Shown here in pieces: positions 1 to 9,151 of a DNA stretch of 64,000 bases (the first letter of the stretch is position 1; every line of letters begins with the position of its first letter). Made by a program: the position numbers and the translations under genes. The DNA lies in assembly GCF_900178525.1 (NCBI RefSeq), contig NZ_FXDJ01000008.1:129001-193000 (forward strand), written 5' to 3'. Under the pieces are notes generated by a model, which saw only the letters and a list, made by a program, of their open reading frames with translations, had not been told where the DNA came from and did not search any database. This DNA comes from Massilibacteroides vaginae (GTDB lineage: Bacteria > Bacteroidota > Bacteroidia > Bacteroidales > Tannerellaceae).

Positions 1-2747
1 CTTCTCTCAAAGTTGTGATGAAAGAAGATTCTCAATTGATGGATGAAGTTGTGGTTATTGGTTATGGAACAATGAAAAAAGCAGATGTAACAAGTTCGGT
101 AGCAAGCGTTAAATCGGAATCGTTTAATAAAGGCGCTGTCTTAGATGCCGGACAGCTTGTGCAGGGAAAAGTGGCAGGTTTGCAAATTTCATTGCCGACA
201 GGCGACCCGACAGCATCTACTTCTGTAATCTTACGCGGTAGTACAACTTTGCAGGGAGATCGTAGTCCTTTAATTTTAGTTGATGGAGTTCCCGGATCTT
301 TTGCCACAGTAGCTCCGGAGGATATTGAAGCTATTGATATTCTAAAAGACGGTTCAGCAACAGCAATTTATGGTACGCGCGGAACAAATGGGGTAATTAT
401 CATTACTACAAAATCAAGAAAAGGAGATGCTCCTGCAACGATCGATTACAATGGCTATGTATCCATTTCAAATGTACTTCGTAAAGCGGATTTTATGGAT
501 GCGAATGATTTGCGGGCACGCATAGCAGAAGGGTGGTCTTTTTCTGGGGCGAATGATCATGATTATGGTGCTACGACAAACTGGTTGGATGAAATAATGC
601 GTACTGGTGTTAGTCATGTTCACAACCTGACTTTCCGTGGAGGAAGTAAACAAACAAGTGTATTAGGTAACTTAACTTATGAGAATCGTCAAGGTACTAT
701 GCTACAGTCGGATGTTGAAAATATCCGTGGGAGATTTGAAATGAATCATCGCATGTTTGATGATAAATTGGTTACAACGTTGGCTTTTATTGCAAATGAG
801 AGGAAAGCATACACCGCGCCAAATACGGGATTATTCGAAAATGTTTATCGTCAGGCTTCAATTCAGAATCCTACACAACCTGTATATGATGATAATGGAG
901 ATTATTTAGAACGTAGTGTTTATTTCTATGATAATCCGGTATCCTTGTTAGCCGAGCGTCAGGCAGAATTCAGGAACCGTAACTTACGCTTTACCGGTTC
1001 TGCCGAATATCGACCTATTAAAAGCGTAGCGCTGAAAGCAATGTACACCCGGAAAGGACAAAGTCATATTAATGGAGAATACTTAACCCACAAGCATCCT
1101 ACCACAACCGAAGGTGGAGCTAATGGTAGAGCTTGGAGGTATGCTAGCGACTATAGGTCAGATTTAATGGAACTTACTGCTACTTGGAATGAAAACTTCG
1201 GGAAGCATACACTTGGTGCTGTAGCCGGTTATAATTATGAAAAGAATGTTTTTGAAGATTTTAATATGACTAACCGTAATTTCCCTACAGATTCTTATAG
1301 TTATAATAATATAGGTTCTGGATTGGGTATTAATAAAGGAGATGGAAGCGTTAATTCGTATAAAAGTAATGACAAGTTAATTGGTTTGTTTGCTCGTGCC
1401 ACCTATAATTATGATGATCGCTATTTGGCTATGGTTTCTATCCGTCGGGACGGATCTACAAAGTTCGGTGATGATCATAAGTGGGGAAACTTTCCCGCTA
1501 TTTCACTTGGCTGGCGTTTGAATAATGAAGAGTTTATGGGCAATATAGATTGGTTATCTGATCTGAAAATGCGCGTAGGATACGGTGTGACCGGTACGAA
1601 TATCAGTTCTCCTTATCAATCATTGGCTTCACTTAGTTATTCCGGATATTTTTTGTATAATGGATCATGGATCAATACATTGGTTCCTTCTCGTAATCCA
1701 AATCCCGAACTTAAATGGGAAAAAAAATATGAATATAATTTTGGATTGGATTTTGAAATTTGGGATGGCCGTTTAGGTGGATCAATTGATGCTTATTTAC
1801 GTGACACAAAAGATGCGCTATGGAATTATAATGTAGCTTCTCCACCTTATCAATACACAACTATTATGGCTAATGCAGGAGAGATTAGAAATACAGGTTT
1901 TGAAATAGCCTTAAATGCTCTTCCTATTAGAACAACTGATTTTGAATGGAGCACGAGTGCTACTTTTTCTACGAACAAAAACGAATTAAAAGCTCTTGGA
2001 AATGATAAGTTTACTTCACCTGTTGATTATTTCTATGACGGTCATACCGGAGAGCCTATTCAATCTAATACACATAAAAATGTGATTGGTGGTCCTATTG
2101 GAGATTTTTATGGTTTAAAGTCTGTCGGACTGACAGATAAAGGAAAATGGGTGGTAGAGCGATTTGAACGCAATGAAAAAGATGAAGTTACTGGCGTTTA
2201 TTATGATCTGGCAGAAAACGCGAATGAAGGGGATTGGCAGGTTCTAGGAAATGGAGTCCCAACCACATTTGTTAACTGGAATAATCAATTTCGTTATAAA
2301 AACTTTGATCTGGCAATTAGTATGCGTGGAGCATTTGGTTTTGAGATTCTTAATTTTCAGAAAATGTATTATGGTAATCCAACAATTCAATACAATGTGC
2401 TGAATAGTGCTTTTGACCTTCACCCTGTAATAGATTTAGCTACAGGCAAATCTACTGGAGCGACAACGCAAATTAATGATTCGCAGCGCTATGTTAGTGA
2501 ATACATAGAGAAGGGGGATTATTGGAAAATTGATAATGTAACGATTGGTTATACTTTTAATCAATTTAAAACCAAATACATCAAAAATCTAAGAATATAT
2601 GCTTCTTGTTTAAATCTGGCTACTATTACAGGATATAGCGGAATTGACCCTGAAGTAAGAATGACGGGAAATGATCCGGGTATTGATAATCGTGATAAAT
2701 ACCCAACAGTACGGTCTTATACATTTGGGATTAATGTAACATTCTAA
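1..2747 (+). CDS. SusC-like TonB-dependent outer-membrane transporter, 5'-truncated by the window
   Basis: The frame is already open at the left edge; its first visible codons lead directly into the TonB box DEVVVIGYG, so the signal peptide and the carboxypeptidase-regulatory-like domain lie outside. What follows is the plug domain (LVDGVPGSFATVAPEDIEAI, then the SATAIYGTRGTNGVIIITTK block typical of SusC plugs) and a long beta-barrel ending in the aromatic GINVTF terminus. Family knowledge: SusC proteins import oligosaccharides across the outer membrane, powered by TonB-ExbBD, with a SusD lid. The SusD gene follows after 19 bases, and a GH127 enzyme comes next, so arabinose-containing glycans are a reasonable inferred substrate. 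The internal GTG/ATG codons at 15-20 are not the true start. Confidence 0.95.
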   Translation, partial: SLKVVMKEDSQLMDEVVVIGYGTMKKADVTSSVASVKSESFNKGAVLDAGQLVQGKVAGLQISLPTGDPTASTSVILRGSTTLQGDRSPLILVDGVPGSFATVAPEDIEAIDILKDGSATAIYGTRGTNGVIIITTKSRKGDAPATIDYNGYVSISNVLRKADFMDANDLRARIAEGWSFSGANDHDYGATTNWLDEIMRTGVSHVHNLTFRGGSKQTSVLGNLTYENRQGTMLQSDVENIRGRFEMNHRMFDDKLVTTLAFIANERKAYTAPNTGLFENVYRQASIQNPTQPVYDDNGDYLERSVYFYDNPVSLLAERQAEFRNRNLRFTGSAEYRPIKSVALKAMYTRKGQSHINGEYLTHKHPTTTEGGANGRAWRYASDYRSDLMELTATWNENFGKHTLGAVAGYNYEKNVFEDFNMTNRNFPTDSYSYNNIGSGLGINKGDGSVNSYKSNDKLIGLFARATYNYDDRYLAMVSIRRDGSTKFGDDHKWGNFPAISLGWRLNNEEFMGNIDWLSDLKMRVGYGVTGTNISSPYQSLASLSYSGYFLYNGSWINTLVPSRNPNPELKWEKKYEYNFGLDFEIWDGRLGGSIDAYLRDTKDALWNYNVASPPYQYTTIMANAGEIRNTGFEIALNALPIRTTDFEWSTSATFSTNKNELKALGNDKFTSPVDYFYDGHTGEPIQSNTHKNVIGGPIGDFYGLKSVGLTDKGKWVVERFERNEKDEVTGVYYDLAENANEGDWQVLGNGVPTTFVNWNNQFRYKNFDLAISMRGAFGFEILNFQKMYYGNPTIQYNVLNSAFDLHPVIDLATGKSTGATTQINDSQRYVSEYIEKGDYWKIDNVTIGYTFNQFKTKYIKNLRIYASCLNLATITGYSGIDPEVRMTGNDPGIDNRDKYPTVRSYTFGINVTF

Positions 2748-2766
2748 TCTTAAAATAGAAACAATT

Positions 2767-4365
2767 ATGAAAACAGTATATATTAAATGTGTTATAATTA
2801 TATTATTGCCGATTTTACTATCTAGTTGCTTTAACTTGGATGAAAAAGCATATTCTGAAGTTGTGGAAAAAGATTTTATTGCAACAGAACAAGATGTGGC
2901 ATCTTTATTAGCAAGTACCTATTCTCCATTGACCTTTATAATGAATTGGCAGGGATATTTCGATTTACAGGAAGAATCGGGAGATTGCATTATAACACCC
3001 ACTCGTCCAAACGGATGGGATGATGCTGGTACTTATCGTCGTATGCATCAACATGAATGGACACCTGAACAATGGCAACCGCGAAATACCTATGAGACTT
3101 GTTACAATGGAATCAGCAAAGCTAACCGTATTATGGATCAGATAAAAGATGATAGATTACCTATCGGAGATCTAAAAGAAGCAACTATGGCTGAACTACG
3201 CGCAATACGTGCTTTTTGGTATGCTATTTTATTGGATACACATGGAAACATTCCTCTTGTTACAGCGTTTGTAGATGAAATTCCCACACAATCAACACGT
3301 CAACAAATTTATGATTTTGTCTCTTCCGAACTATTGGAGGCAATACCGAACTTGAGTGACGATGCTAATGCCGCCACCTATGGTCGTATGAATAAATGGG
3401 CTGCCTATATGGTTTTAGCGCGTGTTTATCTGAATGCTGGAGTTTATACAGGAGAAGTGCAATGGGAAAAAGCACTCGATGCAGTCAATAATATTATCGA
3501 TTCCGGGAAATTTGAACTATCTTCAGATTACTCATCAAATTTTGCTATGTCTATGGACCATAATAATAAAGAGGTGATATTTTCCGTACCCTATGATCGT
3601 GTATATTCAGGTTTTGGTCAATTTGCGAAATGGTATCCTCCTATTTCCCGTTTTGTTTTTGGAACTTCTTATCAATGTTGGGGTGGTTCAGGGGCGAATC
3701 CTCAATTTATCAACTCATATCAGGAAGGGGATCAACGTTTGGAAAAAACATGGTTAATGGGTCCTCAATATGATATGAGCACAGGAGAATTAGTTTGGAC
3801 TTGCTTGAATTATATCCCTTCATTAACTTGTTTCAAAGATGGGGTAAATAAGACCAGTATTGATTATGGTTATCGCGTATATAAATATGAATTAAACAAA
3901 GAAACGTCATGGAATTGGGAGAATGATTTTGCTTACTTCAGATATGCTGAAACGTTACTGATTAAAGCAGAGTGTCTATTGCGTTTGGGGCAGAATGAAG
4001 ATGAGGCTGCTCGTTTAGTTTCTCAGATACGTGCACGTGTTTTTAGTGATAGTTCGAAAGCAACTGTAACTGTAGCAGATTTAAAAGCAGATACAAAAAT
4101 TAAATACGGCACATTAGACTGGGATAATAATATAGATGTGGCAGGAGATCAAACTCCGGTTGTTCTGGGTGGTCTGTATGATGAATATGGCTGGGAATTT
4201 GCTTGTGAAGCCCAACGTCGTACACATATGATACGTTTTGGAACCTATCATTCTAAAAATTGGTTTAACCATGTTGCAAAGAAAGACGGACATACAAAGC
4301 TTTTTCCTATACCACAAACAGAACTTATAAAAAACTCAAATCTTAAACAAAATCCAGGCTATTAA
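2767..4365 (+). CDS. SusD/RagB family glycan-binding lipoprotein
   Basis: A 532-residue protein with a lipoprotein signal peptide (hydrophobic MKTVYIKCVIIILLPILLSSC, lipobox Cys at residue 21). The body has the SusD pattern: N-terminal helices followed by the TPR-like ATMAELRAIRAFWYAILLDT region, a long variable glycan-binding segment, and the C-terminal RYAETLLIKAECLLRLGQ helix ending in LFPIPQTELIKN..LKQNPGY, the hallmark end of SusD proteins. It sits on the cell surface as the lid of the SusC pore encoded 19 bases upstream. The transported ligand cannot be read from the sequence; the downstream GH127 suggests L-arabinofuranose-containing material. Confidence 0.95.
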   Translation: MKTVYIKCVIIILLPILLSSCFNLDEKAYSEVVEKDFIATEQDVASLLASTYSPLTFIMNWQGYFDLQEESGDCIITPTRPNGWDDAGTYRRMHQHEWTPEQWQPRNTYETCYNGISKANRIMDQIKDDRLPIGDLKEATMAELRAIRAFWYAILLDTHGNIPLVTAFVDEIPTQSTRQQIYDFVSSELLEAIPNLSDDANAATYGRMNKWAAYMVLARVYLNAGVYTGEVQWEKALDAVNNIIDSGKFELSSDYSSNFAMSMDHNNKEVIFSVPYDRVYSGFGQFAKWYPPISRFVFGTSYQCWGGSGANPQFINSYQEGDQRLEKTWLMGPQYDMSTGELVWTCLNYIPSLTCFKDGVNKTSIDYGYRVYKYELNKETSWNWENDFAYFRYAETLLIKAECLLRLGQNEDEAARLVSQIRARVFSDSSKATVTVADLKADTKIKYGTLDWDNNIDVAGDQTPVVLGGLYDEYGWEFACEAQRRTHMIRFGTYHSKNWFNHVAKKDGHTKLFPIPQTELIKNSNLKQNPGY

Positions 4366-4429
4366 TATGTGCTAAAGCAAACACACACACACAAACAAAC
4401 TTTTTGTTTTAATAAATTAAGTGTTATTT

Positions 4430-4465
4430 GTATGCAGGCTTGATGAGAAATCTATACCTGCATAC
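4430..4465 (+). terminator. Hairpin after susD, possible Rho-independent terminator
   Basis: A 9-bp perfect inverted repeat (GTATGCAGG at 4430-4438, CCTGCATAC at 4457-4465) with an 18-base loop, followed directly by a T-rich run (cttttataattattttttaa). It lies between susD and the GH127 gene, so it may end or attenuate the susCD transcript. The loop is longer than in typical terminators. Confidence 0.5.
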
Positions 4466-4497
4466 TTTTATAATTATTTTTTAATAATTTTGAGATC

Positions 4498-6894
4498 ATG
4501 AGAAAAAAATTAGTAATTGTATTAGCAGGGATTTCTTTTGTCCTGAATGCGCAGGTGAGCGATCCCGGGTATCCGATTTCTCCGGTTCCTTTTACGGCGG
4601 TGAAGGTGACGGATCAGTTTTGGGGACAGCGTTTGCAGGCCAGTCGTGAAGTGACAATTCCGTTGGCTTTTAGCAAATGTGAGGAGACGGGGCGTTATGA
4701 TAACTTTGTTAAAGCAGCCAATCCGAGTGCTGATTACAAGGTGGAGGGGTATTCTTTTGATGATACGGATGTTTATAAAACGATAGAGGGTGCCAGTTAT
4801 CTGCTTCAAACCTACCCGGATAAAAAGTTGGTCAGGTATATTGATAGTGTGCTGACGATTGTGGAAGCGGCTCAGGAGCCTGATGGTTATTTGTTTACCG
4901 CTCGTACAATGAATCCGGAGCATCCGCATGAATGGGCCGGGAATAAGCGTTGGGTCAAAGAAGAAGAACTGAGTCATGAGTTATATAACCTGGGACACAT
5001 GATTGAGGGAGCGATTGCTCATTTTCAGGCTACAGGGGATAAGAAGTTCTTGAACATGGCCATTCGATATGCTGACTGTGTGGACCGCGAAGTTGGCGAA
5101 GGTTCCGGGAAATATCTTTGTGTTCCGGGGCATCAGATTCCTGAAATGGCGTTGGCAAAGCTTTATCTGACCACTAAGGATAAACGGTATCTTAAGCTGG
5201 CTAAGTTGTTTTTAGACAAACGTGGATATACGGATCGTAAAGATGAATATAGTCAGGCGCATAAACCTGTGCTGGAACAGGATGAAGCCGTAGGACATGC
5301 CGTTCGTGCTGCCTATATGTATTCGGGAATGGCGGATGTGGCTGCTCTGACCGGCGATACCGGTTATGTACGTGCCATAGGTAAGATTTGGGACAATGTG
5401 GTAACGAAAAAATTATATATCACCGGAGGAATAGGGGCAACCAATCATGGCGAGGCTTTCGGTAAAAATTACGAACTGCCCAATATGTCTGCTTATTGCG
5501 AAACCTGCGCTGCCATTGGTAATGTATATTGGAACTATCGTTTGTTCTTATTGCATGGAGAATCGAAATATTATGATGTGTTGGAACGAACATTATATAA
5601 TGGGTTGATTTCGGGAGTATCGCTTGACGGTGGCGGTTTCTTTTATCCGAACCCCTTAGAGTCTATAGGACAACACCAACGTCAGGCATGGTTTGGATGC
5701 GCTTGCTGTCCGTCTAATGTTTGTCGTTTTATACCCTCATTGCCGGGTTATATTTATGCTGTTCATGATACTGACGTTTACGTTAACTTGTATATGAGTA
5801 ACGCTTCTGATATAGATGTGAAAGGTAGAAAAATACAATTAGTACAAACCACAGCCTATCCGTGGAGCGGAAATGTGAAGATTGCCGTCGATCCGCGTGG
5901 AAGCAGGCAGTTTGCGCTTAAGTTGCGTGTTCCGGGTTGGGTGAAAAATGAAGTTGTACCCAGCGACTTGTATCGTTATGCAGATCAGAAGAAATTAACT
6001 TATACTGTAAAAGTAAATGGTACTCCGGTAGAAAGTACCTTGAATAAAGGGTATTTCAGTATTGACCGAAAATGGAAAAAGGGCGATCAGGTAGAGATCA
6101 ATTTTGATATGGAAGCCCGTGTTGTGAAAGCTCACCCGAATGTAGAAGCAGATCGTGGGAAAATTTCTGTTGAACGTGGTCCGATTGTTTATTGTGCGGA
6201 ATGGGCGGATAATGATTTTAATGTATTAAGCACTTTTATGAATAGAAAACCGGAGTTCAGCGTGGTGAACCAACCGGAACTGCTTCATGGTATTAACCAA
6301 CTCAAAACAAACGCACAAACATTAGGTTATGATGAAAAAGGTCGTTTGTTTGTAAAAGATGTTGAGTTGACCATGATTCCCTATTATGCCTGGGCGCATA
6401 GAGGCAGTGGTGAGATGGCTGTTTGGTTGCCGATGGATTTAAGTGCAAGTCGCCCGTCAATGCCTCCGACAGTTACTACAAATGCAAGGATAACAGCCTC
6501 ACACCCGGCAAAATCAATTTCCGCGATAAACGATGGCTTGATTCCAAAGGATGAGAACGACAGAAGTGCTCCATACTATCATTTATGGCCAAAGGAAGGA
6601 ACAACGGAATGGATTGCCTATGAGTTCGATAAGCTTGAAGAGGTTTCCTTTACATCTGTATTCTGGTATGATGACGGACCATGGGGAGGATGTCGTGTTC
6701 CTGAATCCTGGAAAGTATATTATAGGGATGACAACAACAACTGGAATCCGGTTGAAAATGCTACTTCTTATAAAACAAAAAAAGGAGAAAACAATGAGGT
6801 GTCTTTTAAGCCGGTAAAAACGAAAGCATTAAAACTGGAGTTTGTGCAACAGGCTAAAAATGCAGCAGGATTGTTCGAATGGGCAGTGGAATAA
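4498..6894 (+). CDS. GH127 beta-L-arabinofuranosidase with C-terminal beta-sandwich
   Basis: A 798-residue secreted enzyme; MRKKLVIVLAGISFVLNA is a signal peptide with a likely signal peptidase I cut before QVSDPGYP. The (alpha/alpha)6 catalytic domain (DUF1680/GH127) covers roughly residues 25-640. The cysteine-glutamate set known from Bifidobacterium HypBA1, where zinc is held by Glu and Cys and a Cys is the nucleophile, is visible as CETC at residues 334-337 and GCACCPSN with Cys403-Cys404. Family role: release of beta-L-arabinofuranose from plant glycans or hydroxyproline-linked arabinans. About 150 C-terminal residues (from ARITASHPAKSI to the end) look like an F5/8-type or CBM32-like beta-sandwich, an addition to the minimal catalytic architecture. 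It is the only enzyme seen with the upstream SusC/SusD pair. Exact linkage specificity is not shown. Confidence 0.9.
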   Translation: MRKKLVIVLAGISFVLNAQVSDPGYPISPVPFTAVKVTDQFWGQRLQASREVTIPLAFSKCEETGRYDNFVKAANPSADYKVEGYSFDDTDVYKTIEGASYLLQTYPDKKLVRYIDSVLTIVEAAQEPDGYLFTARTMNPEHPHEWAGNKRWVKEEELSHELYNLGHMIEGAIAHFQATGDKKFLNMAIRYADCVDREVGEGSGKYLCVPGHQIPEMALAKLYLTTKDKRYLKLAKLFLDKRGYTDRKDEYSQAHKPVLEQDEAVGHAVRAAYMYSGMADVAALTGDTGYVRAIGKIWDNVVTKKLYITGGIGATNHGEAFGKNYELPNMSAYCETCAAIGNVYWNYRLFLLHGESKYYDVLERTLYNGLISGVSLDGGGFFYPNPLESIGQHQRQAWFGCACCPSNVCRFIPSLPGYIYAVHDTDVYVNLYMSNASDIDVKGRKIQLVQTTAYPWSGNVKIAVDPRGSRQFALKLRVPGWVKNEVVPSDLYRYADQKKLTYTVKVNGTPVESTLNKGYFSIDRKWKKGDQVEINFDMEARVVKAHPNVEADRGKISVERGPIVYCAEWADNDFNVLSTFMNRKPEFSVVNQPELLHGINQLKTNAQTLGYDEKGRLFVKDVELTMIPYYAWAHRGSGEMAVWLPMDLSASRPSMPPTVTTNARITASHPAKSISAINDGLIPKDENDRSAPYYHLWPKEGTTEWIAYEFDKLEEVSFTSVFWYDDGPWGGCRVPESWKVYYRDDNNNWNPVENATSYKTKKGENNEVSFKPVKTKALKLEFVQQAKNAAGLFEWAVE

Positions 6895-7056
6895 ATTTCC
6901 GGAAAAAATTCGCCTCGCATCTTGTTTCTTTTTGTTAAAATAAGGAGTTGATGCATACACACCCTTATTTGGCACATTGTACAATTTAAATTGAAATTTA
7001 AAACTTAACTCATGTGTTAAAAAACACACCTGATAAACATATTTTAACTCAAGCAA

Positions 7057-7085
7057 TTGTTAATCATACTATTCAGTTACTTTTG
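7057..7085 (+). promoter_or_regulatory. Putative Bacteroidota promoter (-33 TTG, -7 TAnnTTTG)
   Basis: TACTTTTG at 7078-7085 matches the TAnnTTTG -7 consensus exactly and a TTG lies 18 bases upstream at 7057-7059. Predicted transcription would start around 7090, right at the first base of the hairpin at 7091, so this could make a very short RNA or an attenuated leader for the glycogen cluster. Confidence 0.4.
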
Positions 7086-7090
7086 TAATA

Positions 7091-7135
7091 AGAAAAGCAA
7101 ACCTTCCATTAGGGAGATTTGCTTTTCTGTTTTTT
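7091..7135 (+). terminator. Strong Rho-independent-type hairpin with T tail
   Basis: AGAAAAGCAAA (7091-7101) pairs perfectly with TTTGCTTTTCT (7118-7128), and the inner bases extend the stem after one mismatch (7103-7107 with 7112-7116, including one G-T pair). Seven T residues follow at 7130-7136. It sits 200 bases after the GH127 stop and 70 bases before the debranching enzyme. Confidence 0.7.
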
Positions 7136-7204
7136 TAATGATATATTTGATTCATTGTTAAGTATTTCATAGAATAACAAACGTTTTTAATATTCAGAGA
7201 CTTT

Positions 7205-9139
7205 ATGAGTTATCTTAAATTCGATAAGACCTTAATGATAAATTTGGAGGAATCGCTTTCCAGAGAAATTCTCCGAACGAATAGACTTGGGGCTTATCAT
7301 TGTACCACGTTTGTGGATTGCAATACCAGAAAATACCATGGACTGCTGGTTATGCCTGTTCCTGCATTGGGACCGGATAATCATGTACTGCTTTCATCTT
7401 TTGATGAGACAGTAATTCAGCATGGAGCCGAGTTTAACCTGGGGCTTCATAAATATTCCGGAGACAATTTTAGTCCGAAAGGACATAAATACATTAGGGA
7501 GTTTTCGTCTGATACGGTTCCACGTACATTGTATCGAGTAGGGGGAGTTATCTTTTCCAAAGAAAAAGTATTTTCACTGTATGAAAACAGAATCATGATT
7601 AAATACACTTTGGAAGATGCCCATTCGCCCACCACGTTGCGTTTTAGACCTTTTATGGCTTTCAGGAGCGTGAAGGAGCTGACTTACCAAAATGGTTATG
7701 TAAATCAAAACTACACGGAAATTCCGAATGGAATAAAGACTTGTATGTATCAGGGATATCCTGAATTACATATGCAGTTCAGCAAAAAAGCTAAATTCGT
7801 ATTTGAGCCTTATTGGTATAATGGCATTGAATACTCCAAAGAGCAGGAGAGGGGCTATCCTTATCAGGAAGATCTATATGTTCCCGGTTATTTTGAGGTT
7901 CCTATCAAAAAAGGGGAATCAGTTTACTTTAGTGCGGGAGACACGCAAGTAGTAACTACCAAACTAAAATCATTGTATGAACTGGAAGTAGATCTTCGTA
8001 CACCCCGAACAAGTTTTTATAACTGTTTGAAAAATTCTGCCCAGCAGTTCTATCATCGCCCTACCAAAGATGATGCTTATCTATTGGCCGGTTATCCCTG
8101 GTTTGGTGTTCGTGCCCGTGATTTGTTTATAGCCCTGCCCGGTTGTACTCTTTCAATAGGCGACCCGGTACGTTTTGAAAAGGTTATGGATACGGCAATT
8201 CCTGCTTTGCGAAACTTTATACAAAAAGAGGAGCCGGATAAGATTATAAAAGAAATTGAACATCCCGACATTCTGCTTTGGGCTATATGGGCTATTCAGC
8301 AATATGCCCGTTCTGAGGGACTTGAAAAAGGACAAGAACAATATGGCGAATTCATGACGGAGGCAATCGAATATATTATCGATCAGAAACATCCTGATAT
8401 GAAATTAATGGAAAACGGTTTGCTGTATGCAAATGGTCGGGACAAAGCGATTACTTGGATGAATTCTACACATAAAGGAAAGCCTGTAGTGAAAAGAACA
8501 GGTTATATTGTGGAGTTTAACGCTTTATGGTATAATATGCTTTGCTTTTACAAAGAAGTAAACCATAGTGCCGTTAGTGAGAAAATTGAAAAGCTGATCT
8601 TGTCGGTAGAGCAATCGTTTCCTGATATTTTCCTGAACGGTTATAATTACTTGTTTGATTCTGTTACCGGTACGGCTGTTGATTGGAGTGTACGCCCGAA
8701 TATGATTTTCGCGGTTTCTTTGCCTTATTCTCCGCTTAACAGATTGCAGAAAAGAGCTGTGTTAGACTATGTGACTAAAGAATTACTGACTCCGAAAGGA
8801 CTACGCTCGCTTAGTCCGAAAAGCGAAGGATATATACCTTATTGTTTCGGTCCGCAAGATCAAAGGGATCTGGCTTATCATCAGGGCACTGCTTGGCCGT
8901 GGTTGCTTGGGGCTTATCTTGAAGCCTATCTGAAAGTGTTCGGCATGAGTGGAGTTTCTTTTGCTGAGCGAATGCTGATCAGTATGGAAGAGGAAATGTC
9001 ATTGCATTGTATCGGTACAATCTCGGAATTGTTTGATGGCAATCCGCCGTTTACGAGTAGAGGCGCTATTTCTTTCGCAATGAATGTTGCGTCTATTCTA
9101 CGGGTTGTTGATTTATTGAAAAAGTATAATGATGAATAA
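7205..9139 (+). CDS. Glycogen debranching enzyme (amylo-alpha-1,6-glucosidase family)
   Basis: A 644-residue cytoplasmic protein without signal peptide. An N-terminal beta-rich GDE domain (YHCTTFVDCNTRKYHGLLVM near residues 30-50) precedes an (alpha/alpha)6 barrel from about residue 270 (GYPWFGVRARDLFIALPG, then VEFNALWYNML and YHQGTAWPWLLGAYLEAY). Family role: removal of alpha-1,6 branch stubs during glycogen breakdown. It is the first gene of a tight cluster with a GT4 synthase (12-base gap) and a GH57 amylase, an arrangement known in Bacteroides. At residues 417-420 the motif often read TWMD in relatives is TWMN (Asn420). Whether that residue is the general acid in this subgroup cannot be decided here. 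Confidence 0.9.
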   Translation: MSYLKFDKTLMINLEESLSREILRTNRLGAYHCTTFVDCNTRKYHGLLVMPVPALGPDNHVLLSSFDETVIQHGAEFNLGLHKYSGDNFSPKGHKYIREFSSDTVPRTLYRVGGVIFSKEKVFSLYENRIMIKYTLEDAHSPTTLRFRPFMAFRSVKELTYQNGYVNQNYTEIPNGIKTCMYQGYPELHMQFSKKAKFVFEPYWYNGIEYSKEQERGYPYQEDLYVPGYFEVPIKKGESVYFSAGDTQVVTTKLKSLYELEVDLRTPRTSFYNCLKNSAQQFYHRPTKDDAYLLAGYPWFGVRARDLFIALPGCTLSIGDPVRFEKVMDTAIPALRNFIQKEEPDKIIKEIEHPDILLWAIWAIQQYARSEGLEKGQEQYGEFMTEAIEYIIDQKHPDMKLMENGLLYANGRDKAITWMNSTHKGKPVVKRTGYIVEFNALWYNMLCFYKEVNHSAVSEKIEKLILSVEQSFPDIFLNGYNYLFDSVTGTAVDWSVRPNMIFAVSLPYSPLNRLQKRAVLDYVTKELLTPKGLRSLSPKSEGYIPYCFGPQDQRDLAYHQGTAWPWLLGAYLEAYLKVFGMSGVSFAERMLISMEEEMSLHCIGTISELFDGNPPFTSRGAISFAMNVASILRVVDLLKKYNDE

Positions 9140-9151
9140 AGGTATACAAGT

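Larger units (their letters stand above)
6895..7204 (+). other. Intergenic region between the GH127 gene and the glycogen cluster
   Basis: 310 bases without a convincing gene. It holds a Bacteroidota-type promoter match (7057-7085) followed within a few bases by a strong terminator-like hairpin (7091-7135), then about 70 AT-rich bases before the debranching enzyme start. No second clear TAnnTTTG element was found between the hairpin and the gene. Confidence 0.6.

Noticed and set aside
4377-4400. Short (AC)n-like run after susD.
   Set aside because: Too short and irregular to support a phase-variable or structural role.
4485-4492. TAATTTTG as promoter of the GH127 gene.
   Set aside because: Only five bases before the ATG and in a run of A/T; not distinguishable from chance.
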